64,000 bases of DNA from CAYJPV01 sp964372095 (GCA_964372095.1 CAYJPV010000012.1:62001-126000), one strand, 5' to 3'; counted from the stretch's first letter, positions 1 through 9,423 are shown. Program-made: numbers and translations. Notes: a model not told the origin generated them from the letters alone.

Positions 1-103
1 CCGGATCGCGGATGGGTAACGGCCGGAAGCCAAAACCGTCAATGAGGCTGAACGCGGCCGCGTTTGGCCCGATGCCGATGGCGAGCGAGAGCACCGCGGA
101 CAT
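1..103 (-). CDS. ADOP-type permease, N-terminal fragment (cut by window edge)
   Basis: The minus strand reads MSAVLSLAIGIGPNAAAFSL and continues through RPLPIRDP. This is the first membrane helix and the start of the periplasmic region of MacB/FtsX-like permeases of the acidobacterial ADOP class. An in-frame TAG lies eight codons upstream. A GGAGG ribosome-binding site about 7 nt before the ATG supports this start, so the protein seems to lack the usual 60-90 residue cytoplasmic prefix seen in the three neighbouring permeases. It is divergent from the PadR gene that follows, with about 70 bp between them. Function is inferred from family: an orphan permease without its own ATPase. Only 34 codons are visible. 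Confidence 0.7.
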   Translation of the reverse strand, partial: MSAVLSLAIGIGPNAAAFSLIDGFGFRPLPIRDP

Positions 104-116
104 GACGCGCCTCCAC

Positions 117-163
117 TTGACAGGCTAATGGAGGTCGCGTATTCTTCACTTGTCTGTCGAGTG
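117..163 (+). promoter_or_regulatory. Promoter and putative PadR operator
   Basis: TTGACA (117-122) and TATTCT (140-145) are separated by 17 bp, a good sigma70-type promoter for the PadR gene at 175. One base after the -10 box lies the imperfect palindrome CACTTGTCTGTCGAGTG (147-163, 12 of 16 paired positions symmetric). It covers the expected start site. The placement matches the operator of the third PadR gene (9372-9386), so PadR autorepression is inferred. Confidence 0.6.
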
Positions 164-174
164 GAGAGATTCCC

Positions 175-513
175 ATGACTGTTCCCAAGTCCGAAGTGAT
201 GTACGGCACGCTCGACCTGCTGGTGCTGAAGACGCTCGAAACGCTGGGGCCGCTGCACGGGTACGCCGTTGCCGAGCGGATTCACCAGGTGTCGCGGGAG
301 CTGCTCGACATCAACCAGGGGTCGCTCTACCCCGCCCTGCTGCGCCTCGAGCACAACGGCTGGATCTCGTCCAAGTGGGGCCAGACCGAGAACAACCGGA
401 AGGCCCGCTACTACACGATCACCCGGACGGGCCGCACCCGCCTGGCCGAAGAGGCCGGCAGCTGGGAGCGGATGGCCGAGGTCATCAACCGGGTGCTCCA
501 GGGTTCGTTCTGA
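175..513 (+). CDS. PadR-family transcriptional regulator
   Basis: A 112-residue PadR regulator. The N-terminal winged helix shows the family pattern GTLDLLVLKTLETLGPLHGY, then GSLYPALLRLEHNGWI for the recognition helix region and wing entry, and a C-terminal dimerisation helix. GGAGAG lies about 7 nt before the ATG. It is followed 21 nt later by an ADOP permease on the same strand, the usual PadR-permease pair in acidobacteria, so it probably represses its own transcription and that of the permease. The inducer is unknown. The three PadR proteins in this window differ in sequence and likely have separate operators. Confidence 0.93.
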   Translation: MTVPKSEVMYGTLDLLVLKTLETLGPLHGYAVAERIHQVSRELLDINQGSLYPALLRLEHNGWISSKWGQTENNRKARYYTITRTGRTRLAEEAGSWERMAEVINRVLQGSF

Positions 514-534
514 TGCTCGAGTCGGGAGGCTGCC

Positions 535-3165
535 GTGCATACAAGGTGCCTGTCGTTCGTTCGTCGCGCATGGACGTTCTTCAGCCGAAGGCGGATCGAG
601 GCGCGGCTGCGCGACGAACTGCGGTTCCACGTCGGGATGGAGGCGCACGCGCAGCAGCGCCTCGGCCTGTCGCCGGAGGAAGCCAGCCGGCAGGCGCGCC
701 TGGCCGTTGGCCGATTCGACCGTGCCCGTGAGGAGTATCGCGACGCGCTGGGCTTTCGCGCGCTGGACGACCTGGGCCGCGACGTCCGCCTGGCATCGCG
801 CGGGCTGTGGCGAACGCCCGGGTTTGCCCTTGCGGCGTCGGTGACGCTGGCGCTAGGGATCGGCGCGAACACATTGTTGTTCAACGCCGTCTACGCCCTG
901 CTCTGGCGCCCGCTGCCGTTTCCCGACGCGGCACAACTGGCGGCAGTGGCGCAGGAGGCCGACGGGACCTCGGGGCCGGCGCAGTGCAGCGGCTACGACG
1001 CCGCCTGGATTGGCGACCACGTGGCGTCCATCCAGGACGTCGGCCTCGCCGCGCGGCGGGCTCCCACGGGCGTGCTGGTCGGCAACGTCCCGCTCGACCT
1101 CGAGTCGGCCTGGGTGAGTTCCGCGTACCTCCGCGCGCTGGCGGTGCGGCCCGTGGCCGGCCGGTTCTTCGGCGAGGAGGAGGATCGAGGGCGGTCGGCG
1201 GAACCTGTCGCGCTGTTGGCCGAAACCGCGTGGCGCCGGTACTTCGGCGGCGACCCGTCCCTGGTGGGGAAGACGATCACCACGCTCCAGGGCGCCAAGC
1301 GCCGCCAAGTCCGGATCATCGGCATCCTGCCGGATCGCGACACGCTGCCCCACGTGGCGGGTGCCGAGATCGTCACGGCGATTCCCTGGCTGCACCCGGA
1401 TCTGCGATCCGACCGCGGCAACGCACAGTTTCGCACGGTGCTGCGCGTGAGGTCCGGCGTGTCGGTGGCCCTGGCCTCGAGCCAGGTCACCGCGGCCCTG
1501 GCGGCGGGCAACGCCGACCTTCCGCAGCGCCAACGCCGGGCGCGCGCCTGGCTGGTGCCGCTGCGGGAGGCGCTGCTGAGCGGGAGCCGCACGCCGATCT
1601 GGATGCTGTACGCGGCGGCGGGGCTCCTGCTGGTGCTCACCACGGCCAACGTGGCCAGCCTCTTCCTGGCGCGTGCGCTCGCCCGTCAGCACGAGAGCGC
1701 GGTGAGAACCGCGCTCGGCGCCTCGCTGCGGCACGTGATTCGAGCGCAGTTCGCCGAGGCGCTGCTGGTCTGCCTGGTCGGCCTCGGAGCCGCCTTTGCG
1801 CTGAACATGGTGGCGCAGCCGCTCCTGCCGGACGTGTTTCCGGAGTTGGACGAGGTGGGGGCGGAACTGCTCAGGCCGAGCGGCGCGCTGGTCGGATTCG
1901 GCGTCGCGTGCACGCTGGTGGTGGCAGGCGCCCTCGCGCTGCTGCCCGCCCTGTTACGGCGCCAGGCGTCGGTGACATCTGGTCTCACGTCGGCGGGGCG
2001 CGGCGTCAGCGCCCCGCCGCGCGGCCGGGCACTCCTGGCCGCCGTGCAACTGGCGCTGATGCTGGTCCTTCTGGCGCTTGGCAGCCTCGTCTCCCGCAGC
2101 TTTATTCAGGCGCTGAAATCCGACCCCGGATTCGACCCGTCCGGCGTCATCACCTTCCGGGTGAGCCTGCCTGCCGAGGAGAAGGCGCGGCTGGCGGAGG
2201 CGTACGAGGCGGCTCGAATCGTGGCGTCGCTGCCTGGAACCCGGCGCGTCGCCTTCTCGTTCGAGGCGCCGCTGGGCGGCGGCTTTGCGGCCAAGCACAC
2301 CTCCCGCGCGGAGGCCGACACGGCCGATCCCATGATCCCGATCCGCCTCGGCAGCAGCGGGTACCTCGAGACGCTCGGCGCGCGCATCCTTCGCGGGCGG
2401 ACGCTGACCGAGGAGGAGGTGCGGTCGGAGCGGTCCGTCGCCGTCCTGAACGAGTCGGCCGCACGGGCGCTCTTCGGAAGCCAGGACCCAGTCGGGCGCA
2501 TCGTGCGGTCCGGGTTCGGCAACTCCGTGCTGACGATCGTGGGGCTGGTCCACGACATGCGGACCTCGGGACTGGACCGCGCAGCCGACCCGGCCATCTA
2601 CTACCCCTACCTGCCCTACTTCGGGAGCGGCGTCGTGTTCAGCGTGCGGACCACCGAGCCGCTGGAGCGGTTCATTCCAGCCGTCACACGGCGCCTCGCT
2701 TCCTGGAACGCCGCCGTCGTCGTGCGCTCCGGGCGGTCGCTCGAAGCCGGGTTGCGCCAGACGATTCGCCCCCGGCTCCGTGCCGGGTCCCTGGTGGGCG
2801 CCTTCGCGCTGCTCGGCCTCCTGATCGGGATGGTGGGGCTGTACGGAACGCTGTCGGCCGACGTGAGCCGGCAGCGGCGCGAACTCGGCATTCGCCTGGC
2901 ACTTGGCGCGTCGGCCGGATCCATCCTGGGCCGGGTCCTCGGCCGCGGCCTGCGCCTGGTCGCGGCGGGCGTGGTCCTGGGAATGGCCGGATCGGCCGGC
3001 GCCGCCGTCCTGATTCGGCGCCACCTCTTTGGCATTGGCCCGTGGGACGGCGTCTCGTTCGCCACAGCCGTGGCGCTCATGGTGGCGGCGGCATCGATCG
3101 CCATCCTCGTACCGGCGCTGCGAGCGGCCCGCCTCGATCCCGCCGCCACGCTTCGACAGAGCTGA
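535..3165 (+). CDS. ADOP-family ABC transporter permease (MacB/FtsX-like, duplicated)
   Basis: An 876-residue inner-membrane permease. Residues about 15-75 form the cytoplasmic prefix typical of PadR-linked permeases (RLRDELRFHVGMEAHAQQRL). Helix 1 is near 100-120 (TLALGIGANTLLF), followed by a MacB-like periplasmic core, a first FtsX block near 357-475, a helix near 498-520, a second periplasmic core, and a second FtsX block near 751-870 ending in the conserved ALRAARLDPAATLRQS. The duplicated core-FtsX architecture defines the ADOP class. No ATPase gene is adjacent. The start is GTG, chosen because GGGAGG lies 6-7 nt before it. The substrate cannot be read from sequence; relatives include MacB, LolCE-like and FtsX systems. 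Confidence 0.9.
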   Translation: MHTRCLSFVRRAWTFFSRRRIEARLRDELRFHVGMEAHAQQRLGLSPEEASRQARLAVGRFDRAREEYRDALGFRALDDLGRDVRLASRGLWRTPGFALAASVTLALGIGANTLLFNAVYALLWRPLPFPDAAQLAAVAQEADGTSGPAQCSGYDAAWIGDHVASIQDVGLAARRAPTGVLVGNVPLDLESAWVSSAYLRALAVRPVAGRFFGEEEDRGRSAEPVALLAETAWRRYFGGDPSLVGKTITTLQGAKRRQVRIIGILPDRDTLPHVAGAEIVTAIPWLHPDLRSDRGNAQFRTVLRVRSGVSVALASSQVTAALAAGNADLPQRQRRARAWLVPLREALLSGSRTPIWMLYAAAGLLLVLTTANVASLFLARALARQHESAVRTALGASLRHVIRAQFAEALLVCLVGLGAAFALNMVAQPLLPDVFPELDEVGAELLRPSGALVGFGVACTLVVAGALALLPALLRRQASVTSGLTSAGRGVSAPPRGRALLAAVQLALMLVLLALGSLVSRSFIQALKSDPGFDPSGVITFRVSLPAEEKARLAEAYEAARIVASLPGTRRVAFSFEAPLGGGFAAKHTSRAEADTADPMIPIRLGSSGYLETLGARILRGRTLTEEEVRSERSVAVLNESAARALFGSQDPVGRIVRSGFGNSVLTIVGLVHDMRTSGLDRAADPAIYYPYLPYFGSGVVFSVRTTEPLERFIPAVTRRLASWNAAVVVRSGRSLEAGLRQTIRPRLRAGSLVGAFALLGLLIGMVGLYGTLSADVSRQRRELGIRLALGASAGSILGRVLGRGLRLVAAGVVLGMAGSAGAAVLIRRHLFGIGPWDGVSFATAVALMVAAASIAILVPALRAARLDPAATLRQS

Positions 3166-3322
3166 GTCGCGTCCGGCACCATCCTGCCGCCAGCGCACTC
3201 ACTGACCGCAGCGGGCGGCGTCCGCGCCCGTGCCGCCACGTGGGAACGTTTCCTCTCGTTTCCTCGTCTCAGCTCTCAGCTGGTCGTTTCAGAAGATAAT
3301 CTACTGGAGCAGGATCGTCCCG

Positions 3323-3679
3323 ATGCCCAAACGAGGAAGCGCGGCGCTCGAAGGCGAGTTGTTGCAGGGAACGCTCGACCTGCTCATCCTGAAGACGCTC
3401 CTCCTCGGCCCCGCCCATGGCCACACCATCGCCCATGCCATCGAACACCGGTCCGACGACGTGCTGCAGATCGAGTACGGCTCCCTCTACCCGGCGCTGC
3501 ACCGCCTCGAGGACCGGCGATGGATCGCGTCCTCCTGGGGCACGTCGGACAATAACCGTCGCGCGCGCTACTACCGGCTGACCCCGCTCGGCCGTCGGCA
3601 GGTCGTCCAGCAGGAAGACCGCTGGGACGCCCTGGTACGTGCGGTGAACCGCATCGTCAAACCCGTCACGGAGTCATGA
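3323..3679 (+). CDS. PadR-family transcriptional regulator
   Basis: A 118-residue PadR protein beginning MPKRGSAALEGELLQGTLDL, with GPAHGHTIAHAI and GSLYPALHRLEDRRWI as the winged-helix landmarks. The frame is open further upstream to 3230, but homology to the other two PadR proteins begins only at the ATG at 3323, with AGGA about 8 nt ahead. A GATAAT at 3295-3300 could be its -10 box, although no convincing -35 box is present. It ends one base before the next permease start, so the two genes are translationally coupled. It probably controls that permease. Confidence 0.92.
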   Translation: MPKRGSAALEGELLQGTLDLLILKTLLLGPAHGHTIAHAIEHRSDDVLQIEYGSLYPALHRLEDRRWIASSWGTSDNNRRARYYRLTPLGRRQVVQQEDRWDALVRAVNRIVKPVTES

Positions 3680-3680
3680 C

Positions 3681-6371
3681 ATGGCGTGGAGTCGGTTCTT
3701 CCGGCGCGGTCGATGGGACACCGAACGGGCGCGTGAACTCGAGGCGCACCTGCAGATCGAAACCGACGAGCACATCGCGCGCGGGATGGCGCCGGACGAA
3801 GCCCGGTGGGCGGCGCAACGCAAGCTGGGGAACGCGCTCCGAATCCGCGAGGACATCTACGACATGAATACGCTCGCTGTCGTCGACACCGTCTGGCAGG
3901 ACCTCCGCTATGGGGCGAGGCTGCTGCGCCGCAACCCCGCGTTCACCGCGGTGGCCCTGCTCTCGCTGATGCTGGGCATTGGCGCCAACACGGCCATCTT
4001 CCAGTTGCTCGACGCCGTGCGCCTCCGATCGCTCCCCGTCGAGGATCCCAGCCAGCTCGTCGAGGTGCGGCTGGCGGGCACGCCGCCGCGGCCCGGCAAC
4101 GTCATCACGCGCTATGCCGAGCTGACCAACCCGCAGTGGGAGCGGATCCGCGCCGACCAGCGTGCCTTCTCCAGCATGCTGGCGTGGGCGCCGATGCGCC
4201 TCAATCTGGCGTCCGGTGGCGAGATCAGACCTGGCCAGGCCATCTTCGTCAGCGGCAACTTCTTCGAGATGCTCGGCGTCTCGGCTGCCAGCGGCCGCCT
4301 CCTCGCGGCCGCCGACGACCAGCGTGGCTGCACCTCCCGTGCCGCAGTCATCAGCTACGCGTTCTGGCAACGCGAGTACGGCGGAGACCCCGCCATCGTC
4401 GGGCGGCCGCTGAGGCTGGAGAACCGTGCGTTCGACATCGTGGGCGTCGCGCCCGCGGGCTTCTCTGGTGTCGAGGTGGGCCGCATGTTCGACGTGGCGG
4501 TCCCGATCTGCGCGGCCGGGGCCGTCGGCGGCGACTCCGGCGTGCTCGATGACAACTTCATCTGGTGGCTCTCCACGATGGGACGCCTGCGGCCGGGCTG
4601 GTCGGTCGAACAGGCGACCACATACCTGCAGACGATCTCTCCGAGCCTGTTCCGGGAGACGGCGTCACCGCGCCTGGATCCGGAACAGATCGAGGCATAC
4701 CGGAAGTTCAGGTTGGAAGCCGTCCCGCGGGGCGGCGGCTTCTCCTCGTTGCGCACGCGGTACGAAGCACCGCTCTGGCTGCTCCTCGGTTTGTCCGCGC
4801 TGGTCCTGCTCGTGGCGTGCGCCAATCTCGCGAACCTGCTGCTGGCGAGGGCGGGCGCCCGCGGGCGCGAGGTGGCCGTGCGCCTGGCGATCGGCGCGTC
4901 GCGCCGCCGCGTCGTCCGCCAGTTGCTGTCCGAAAGCCTGGTGCTGGCCGCCATCGGCACTCTGCTGGGGGCCATCCTGGCGCGAGTGATCAGCGCCTCG
5001 CTGGTCTCGTTCCTGAGTACCGGCCGCGATCCGCTGTCCGTGCCCATCGCCATGGACTGGCGGGTCCTCGGGTTCACCGCGGCGATCGCGGTCGCGACGA
5101 CGATCCTCTTCGGGTTGGCGCCGGCGCTGCGCGCGACATCCGCACCGATCGAGTCGGTCATGCGGACGAGCAGCCGGGGATTGACGGCCAGCCGCGGGCG
5201 GTTCGGGTGGCAGCGCGCGCTCGTTGTCGCACAGGTCGCCCTGTCGCTGGTGATGGTACTGGCCGCACTGCTCTTCACGTTCAGCCTGCGCAATCTGACC
5301 GGTGTGGATACCGGGTTCAGGGTCGACGACCTGGTGGTCACCGACATCGATTTCGGTGGCGTCGCGGTCCCTGCTGATCGTCGCCTGCGACTGCAGCGCG
5401 AACTGCTCGACGGCGTACGATCGATTCCCGGCGTCTCGTCGGCGGCTCAAGTGTCCATGGTGCCGTTCGGCGGGTGGAGCGCGCGCGACGAGGTGCGGCT
5501 GGAGGGACGCCCGGAGGATCCGCTCCCCGCCAGCATGAACGACGTCAGCGCGCGGTACTTCGAAACGATGCGCACACCGCTCGTCGCCGGCCGTGATTTC
5601 GACGATCGGGACGCCAGCGGATCGCCAACCGTCGTGATCGTCAATCAGACGTTCGCCCGGCGGTATCTCGGGCGCACGTCGGCTATCGGCCAGCGGATTC
5701 AGATGCGGACCGCACCACAGCAGTGGTCAACCGCAGAAATCGTCGGCCTGGTGAACGACACGACCTACAGCGACTTGAGGGAGCCATTTCAGCCGATTGT
5801 CTACCGGGCCGCCGCACAGGAGCGCGACCCCGGCTCAGACCTTCGTGTCGTACTGCGCTCGGGGCTGTCGCTGGCGGGCATCCGCTCCGCGGTGACGAAG
5901 CTCGCCGCCAGGCACGATCCCGCGATCACGTTGAGCTTCCGCGCGTTTCCGACGATGGTGCGCGAGACGCTCCGTCGGGATTGGCTGATGGCCACACTGT
6001 CGGGGTTCTTCGGCGTCCTGGCCATCCTGCTGGCCGGCATCGGCCTCTACGGCGTGATGGCCTACATGGTGGCCAGTCGTCAGCACGAGATCGGCATCCG
6101 CCTGGCGCTTGGAGCCGACCGGCAGTCCATCGTCCGGATGGTGATGCGCGAGGCGACCCTGCTGGTGGCCGTCGGCCTGGGGCTCGGCGCGCTGCTGGCG
6201 ACGATGGCGTCCGGGGCGGCGAAGGCGATGCTGTTCGAGCTCGCGCCGGGCGATCCTGGCGCGCTCGTGACGGCAGCGGTCATACTGTCGGCGACGGGAG
6301 TCGCCGCAACGATCATCCCGGCCCTCCATGCGGGGCGCATGCAGCCAACCTCCGCGCTCCGGGAGGACTGA
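3681..6371 (+). CDS. ADOP-family ABC transporter permease (MacB/FtsX-like, duplicated)
   Basis: An 896-residue permease with the same plan as its neighbours: cytoplasmic prefix (residues about 12-65), helix 1 near 88-108 (LLSLMLGIGANTAIFQLLDA), MacB-like periplasmic core, first FtsX block from about 364 (LVACANLANLLLARA), linker helix near 513-535, second periplasmic core, and second FtsX block from about 769 (GIGLYGVMAYMVASRQHEIG). It starts one base after the PadR stop codon. It is convergent with the next permease, with 22 bp between the stop codons. No ATPase partner is encoded here, so energy must come from elsewhere or transport is not its role. Confidence 0.9.
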   Translation: MAWSRFFRRGRWDTERARELEAHLQIETDEHIARGMAPDEARWAAQRKLGNALRIREDIYDMNTLAVVDTVWQDLRYGARLLRRNPAFTAVALLSLMLGIGANTAIFQLLDAVRLRSLPVEDPSQLVEVRLAGTPPRPGNVITRYAELTNPQWERIRADQRAFSSMLAWAPMRLNLASGGEIRPGQAIFVSGNFFEMLGVSAASGRLLAAADDQRGCTSRAAVISYAFWQREYGGDPAIVGRPLRLENRAFDIVGVAPAGFSGVEVGRMFDVAVPICAAGAVGGDSGVLDDNFIWWLSTMGRLRPGWSVEQATTYLQTISPSLFRETASPRLDPEQIEAYRKFRLEAVPRGGGFSSLRTRYEAPLWLLLGLSALVLLVACANLANLLLARAGARGREVAVRLAIGASRRRVVRQLLSESLVLAAIGTLLGAILARVISASLVSFLSTGRDPLSVPIAMDWRVLGFTAAIAVATTILFGLAPALRATSAPIESVMRTSSRGLTASRGRFGWQRALVVAQVALSLVMVLAALLFTFSLRNLTGVDTGFRVDDLVVTDIDFGGVAVPADRRLRLQRELLDGVRSIPGVSSAAQVSMVPFGGWSARDEVRLEGRPEDPLPASMNDVSARYFETMRTPLVAGRDFDDRDASGSPTVVIVNQTFARRYLGRTSAIGQRIQMRTAPQQWSTAEIVGLVNDTTYSDLREPFQPIVYRAAAQERDPGSDLRVVLRSGLSLAGIRSAVTKLAARHDPAITLSFRAFPTMVRETLRRDWLMATLSGFFGVLAILLAGIGLYGVMAYMVASRQHEIGIRLALGADRQSIVRMVMREATLLVAVGLGLGALLATMASGAAKAMLFELAPGDPGALVTAAVILSATGVAATIIPALHAGRMQPTSALRED

Positions 6372-6393
6372 CCGCGAGTAAAGGAGCCGCCCG

Positions 6394-9027
6394 TCACTCA
6401 GCGCGCATCGCCTGGACCGGATCGACAGCCGAAGCTCGGCGCGCGGGGATCCAGCAGGCAAGGAGCGAGAGCCCCACAACGGTCGCTCCGGCTGCGACGA
6501 ACGTGAGAGGGTCCAGACTGCCGACGCCAAACAGCTGGGTCGAGATGAATCGGGTCAGGACCGGAGCGAGAACCACCCCGACAGCGACACCCGATAGCGC
6601 CAGCCTCGTGCCCCGCCACAAGACCTGCCCAATCAACACGGTGCCGGACGCCCCGAGAGCCAACCGGATTCCGAACTCGCGTGTGCGCTGGGCCACCGAG
6701 TAGGAAAGGACGCCGTAAATCCCGGCGCCGGCAAGGACCAACGCTAACGTGGCAAAGAGTGACAACACCGCCATGGTGGCTCGCCGACCGACGAGCGTTT
6801 CCCCGACCAGGTCCTCCATCGAAGCCACGCTCCCAACGGGGAGGGTGGGGTCCGCTGCCCGGAGTTCCCGGTGCACAGCGGCCGCCACGTCCGGCAGCTG
6901 GCCGTCCGCACGGACAACGATTCCTGCCTTCAGCGGGGGGCTCTGCTCGAGCGGGAGGAAGACCTCGGCTCCGAAGTCCTTGTCGAGGCTGCTCTGTTTC
7001 AGATCCTGAACAACGCCCACGACGGAGCGCCACGGCGCGTCGCCGCCCTGGCTCACCTGACGGCCGATGGCCTGGCCGTCTGGCCAGTGGCGCCTCGCGA
7101 ATGCACGGGTCACCACGACCACGAACGGCGCGCCCTCTCGGTCCCGTTCGGTGAACGCACGGCCTTCGACGAGCCGGATCTGCATCGTGCGGAAGTAGTC
7201 TCCGCTCACAGGATTGAAACTGGCCGACGGCCGGTCCGCGGCGGCCGGCGTCGGCTGGTCGCGGACGATGTAGCCCGACGTCCACCCGGAGCCCAGCACA
7301 GGTAGCGACCGCGCCGCGCCGGCAGACTGTACGCCGGGCAGGCTCCCGAGGCGGTCCAGGAGCTGCCGGTGGAACTGCCGCGTTCGGGCTTCGGGATAGC
7401 GGGCAGCCGGCAGGTTGAGCTGCACGGCCAACACACCGCGTGGATTGAAGCCTGGATTCACGTCGAGCAGGTGCGTGAAGCTGCGGATCAGCAGACCCGC
7501 GCCGACCAGCAGCAGCAGCGACAGCGCCACTTCTGCGATCGTGAGCGCCGCGCCGAGCCGCCCGACGCCGACGCTGGCGCCGCGGCCTCCCTGCTGCAGG
7601 CTCTCACCGATCTCCGACCGGGTGCCTCTCCACGCAGGCGCCAACCCGAAAAAGACACCGGTGAGCAGCGACACCGCGAACGTCACACCGAGCACGGTCC
7701 AGTCCGTCTGCGCGGTGTCGAGGCGGGGTATGCCGCGCAGCGCGAATCCGCGGATGGCACCCACCACCCAGCTTCCGATGATGAGGCCCACTGCCCCTCC
7801 GGCCAGCGCCAGCACGACACTCTCCGTGACCAGCTGCCGTGCGATCCGGAATCGACCGGCGCCCAAGGTCATGCGAAGCGCCAATTCCCTCCGACGCGCG
7901 GGAACCCTGGCCAGGAGCAGGCTTGCCACGTTGGCACACGCGATCAACAACAGCAGCCCGACTGCGGCGGCGAGCGTGAGGGCCATCGGGCGGACATCCC
8001 CAACGACCGACTCGTGCAACGACGTGGACGCCACCCGGACTCCCGTATTCGTGCCCGGATACGCACGCTCGAGATCGCGGGCAATCTGCTGCATCTCGGC
8101 ATCGGCGCGTTCGGCCGATATGCCCCGCTTCAACTTCCCGATCGCAACGGTTCGAAAGTGGTTGCCGCGACTCTGAAAGGCCGGCACCCGCGCCAGCCCT
8201 GCGAAGGACACCACGATCTCGGCATCCATGAACAGGCGACTGTTCGGGCTGAGCACGCCGACGACCAGACACGATTCGCCGTCCACGTCGAGCACACGTC
8301 CGACGGCACTCGCATCGTTTACGAAGTGCTCTCGTGAGAACTTCTGAGACAGGACCGCCTCCAGCGGCGCGCTCGGCGTGTCGGAGAGACCGTCCAGGGC
8401 TCGACCCGCAGCCATGCTGGCGCCGGCCAATGTGAAGATCTCTGCCGTCGCCCGTTGGCCCTCCACCCGGATCGGGTCCTTCAGACCGTTGACGGTGAAG
8501 CTCTCCTGGCGCACGGCACCCAGGCTCTCGAACGACCGGGCCATCGTGCGCCAGTCCACGAAATCGGGCCACGACACCCAGATCGGCCCGTTGTTGCCCC
8601 GTTCGACCATCCGTACCAGGCGGTCGGCATCGCGATAGGGCAGATCACGCAGCAATACCGCGTGCACGAGACTGAACATCGCGGCATTCGCGCCGATGCC
8701 CAGCGCCATGATCAGGATGGCCGCCATGGCGAACCCGGGGCTCCGTCGCAGCACCCGGACCGCATAGTGAACGTCCTGGATCACTTCGTCGACGATCCTG
8801 ACGTGTCGCATGTCGCGGCACGCCTCTTTGTGCTGCTCGACACCGCCGAACGCGCGGAGCGCCGCGTACCGGGCCGCATCGGGATCGATCCCGCTCGCAG
8901 CGCCGGCGTCGATCTGCTGCTCCAGGTGAAACCGGATCTCGTCATCGAGCTCCCGCTCGACCTGGGCTCGGCAGACGACCGAACGCAGGCGGAGGCGAAC
9001 CGTATACCACCAGTGCCTCGGGTGCAT
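6394..9027 (-). CDS. ADOP-family ABC transporter permease (MacB/FtsX-like, duplicated)
   Basis: An 877-residue permease with the prefix domain (ELDDEIRFHLEQQIDAGAAS), helix 1 (IMALGIGANAAMFSLVHAVL), two MacB-like cores and two FtsX blocks (IACANVASLLLARVPARRRE; GAGIYGVLSYSVAQRTREFG). The C-terminus has the family signature CWIPARRASAVDPVQAMRAE. Two starts are possible: a GTG at 9033 that overlaps the PadR stop, and the ATG at 9027. The ATG is preferred because GGGAGG lies 7 nt before it, whereas the GTG would sit almost on top of that site. It is the downstream partner of the PadR gene on the same strand. Confidence 0.9.
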   Translation of the reverse strand: MHPRHWWYTVRLRLRSVVCRAQVERELDDEIRFHLEQQIDAGAASGIDPDAARYAALRAFGGVEQHKEACRDMRHVRIVDEVIQDVHYAVRVLRRSPGFAMAAILIMALGIGANAAMFSLVHAVLLRDLPYRDADRLVRMVERGNNGPIWVSWPDFVDWRTMARSFESLGAVRQESFTVNGLKDPIRVEGQRATAEIFTLAGASMAAGRALDGLSDTPSAPLEAVLSQKFSREHFVNDASAVGRVLDVDGESCLVVGVLSPNSRLFMDAEIVVSFAGLARVPAFQSRGNHFRTVAIGKLKRGISAERADAEMQQIARDLERAYPGTNTGVRVASTSLHESVVGDVRPMALTLAAAVGLLLLIACANVASLLLARVPARRRELALRMTLGAGRFRIARQLVTESVVLALAGGAVGLIIGSWVVGAIRGFALRGIPRLDTAQTDWTVLGVTFAVSLLTGVFFGLAPAWRGTRSEIGESLQQGGRGASVGVGRLGAALTIAEVALSLLLLVGAGLLIRSFTHLLDVNPGFNPRGVLAVQLNLPAARYPEARTRQFHRQLLDRLGSLPGVQSAGAARSLPVLGSGWTSGYIVRDQPTPAAADRPSASFNPVSGDYFRTMQIRLVEGRAFTERDREGAPFVVVVTRAFARRHWPDGQAIGRQVSQGGDAPWRSVVGVVQDLKQSSLDKDFGAEVFLPLEQSPPLKAGIVVRADGQLPDVAAAVHRELRAADPTLPVGSVASMEDLVGETLVGRRATMAVLSLFATLALVLAGAGIYGVLSYSVAQRTREFGIRLALGASGTVLIGQVLWRGTRLALSGVAVGVVLAPVLTRFISTQLFGVGSLDPLTFVAAGATVVGLSLLACWIPARRASAVDPVQAMRAE

Positions 9028-9029
9028 GT

Positions 9030-9365
9030 TCACACCTCCCCGAGTCGTAGTACGTTCGTGATGGCTCCCGAGAGGCGCGCCCAGCTGTCCGCATCTTTTC
9101 GCAGCTTCGCGCGACCGAGGGCCGTGAGCGCGTAGAACTTCGCTCGGCGGCTATTCTCGGTCATCCGCCATTCGGCCGTGATCCATCCTTCTTGTTCGAG
9201 CTTGTGCAGCGCGGGGTACAACGAGCCGTCGCTTACCTGGAGGATGTCGCTCGAGACCTGCTTCAGGCGCTGGCTGATCGCCCACCCGTGAAGCGGCTCG
9301 AGTGCCAGGAGTTTGAGGAGCAGCAGATCCAGCGTGCCCTGAACGAGGTCAGGTGGTTTACTCAT
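9030..9365 (-). CDS. PadR-family transcriptional regulator
   Basis: A 111-residue PadR protein: VQGTLDLLLLKLLALEPLHG, then GSLYPALHKLEQEGWI, and a C-terminal dimerisation helix. It is the first gene of a two-gene unit with the permease at 6394-9027. Upstream lies a strong promoter with a perfect 15-bp palindrome over the start region, so autorepression with co-repression of the permease is the likely control. Confidence 0.93.
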   Translation of the reverse strand: MSKPPDLVQGTLDLLLLKLLALEPLHGWAISQRLKQVSSDILQVSDGSLYPALHKLEQEGWITAEWRMTENSRRAKFYALTALGRAKLRKDADSWARLSGAITNVLRLGEV

Positions 9366-9371
9366 GTCTCA

Positions 9372-9423
9372 CCTCGGTTACCGAGGCAAGAGTAGATCAC
9401 TTCCCCTCGGTAAGCAAGGGGAA
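9372..9423 (-). promoter_or_regulatory. PadR promoter with palindromic operator
   Basis: On the minus strand TTGCTT (9412-9417) and TACTCT (9389-9394) are 17 bp apart. Two bases downstream of the -10 box is the perfect palindrome CCTCGGTTACCGAGG (9372-9386). A second copy of the half-site, CTTACCGAGG, lies around the -35 box, inside another inverted repeat, TTCCCCT-N9-AGGGGAA (9401-9423). Two repressor contact zones bracketing the promoter are inferred. Confidence 0.7.

Noticed and set aside
1..9033. Complete MacB-type tripartite efflux systems
   Set aside because: No ATP-binding subunit, membrane-fusion protein or TolC-like protein is encoded nearby; the permeases have the ADOP layout.
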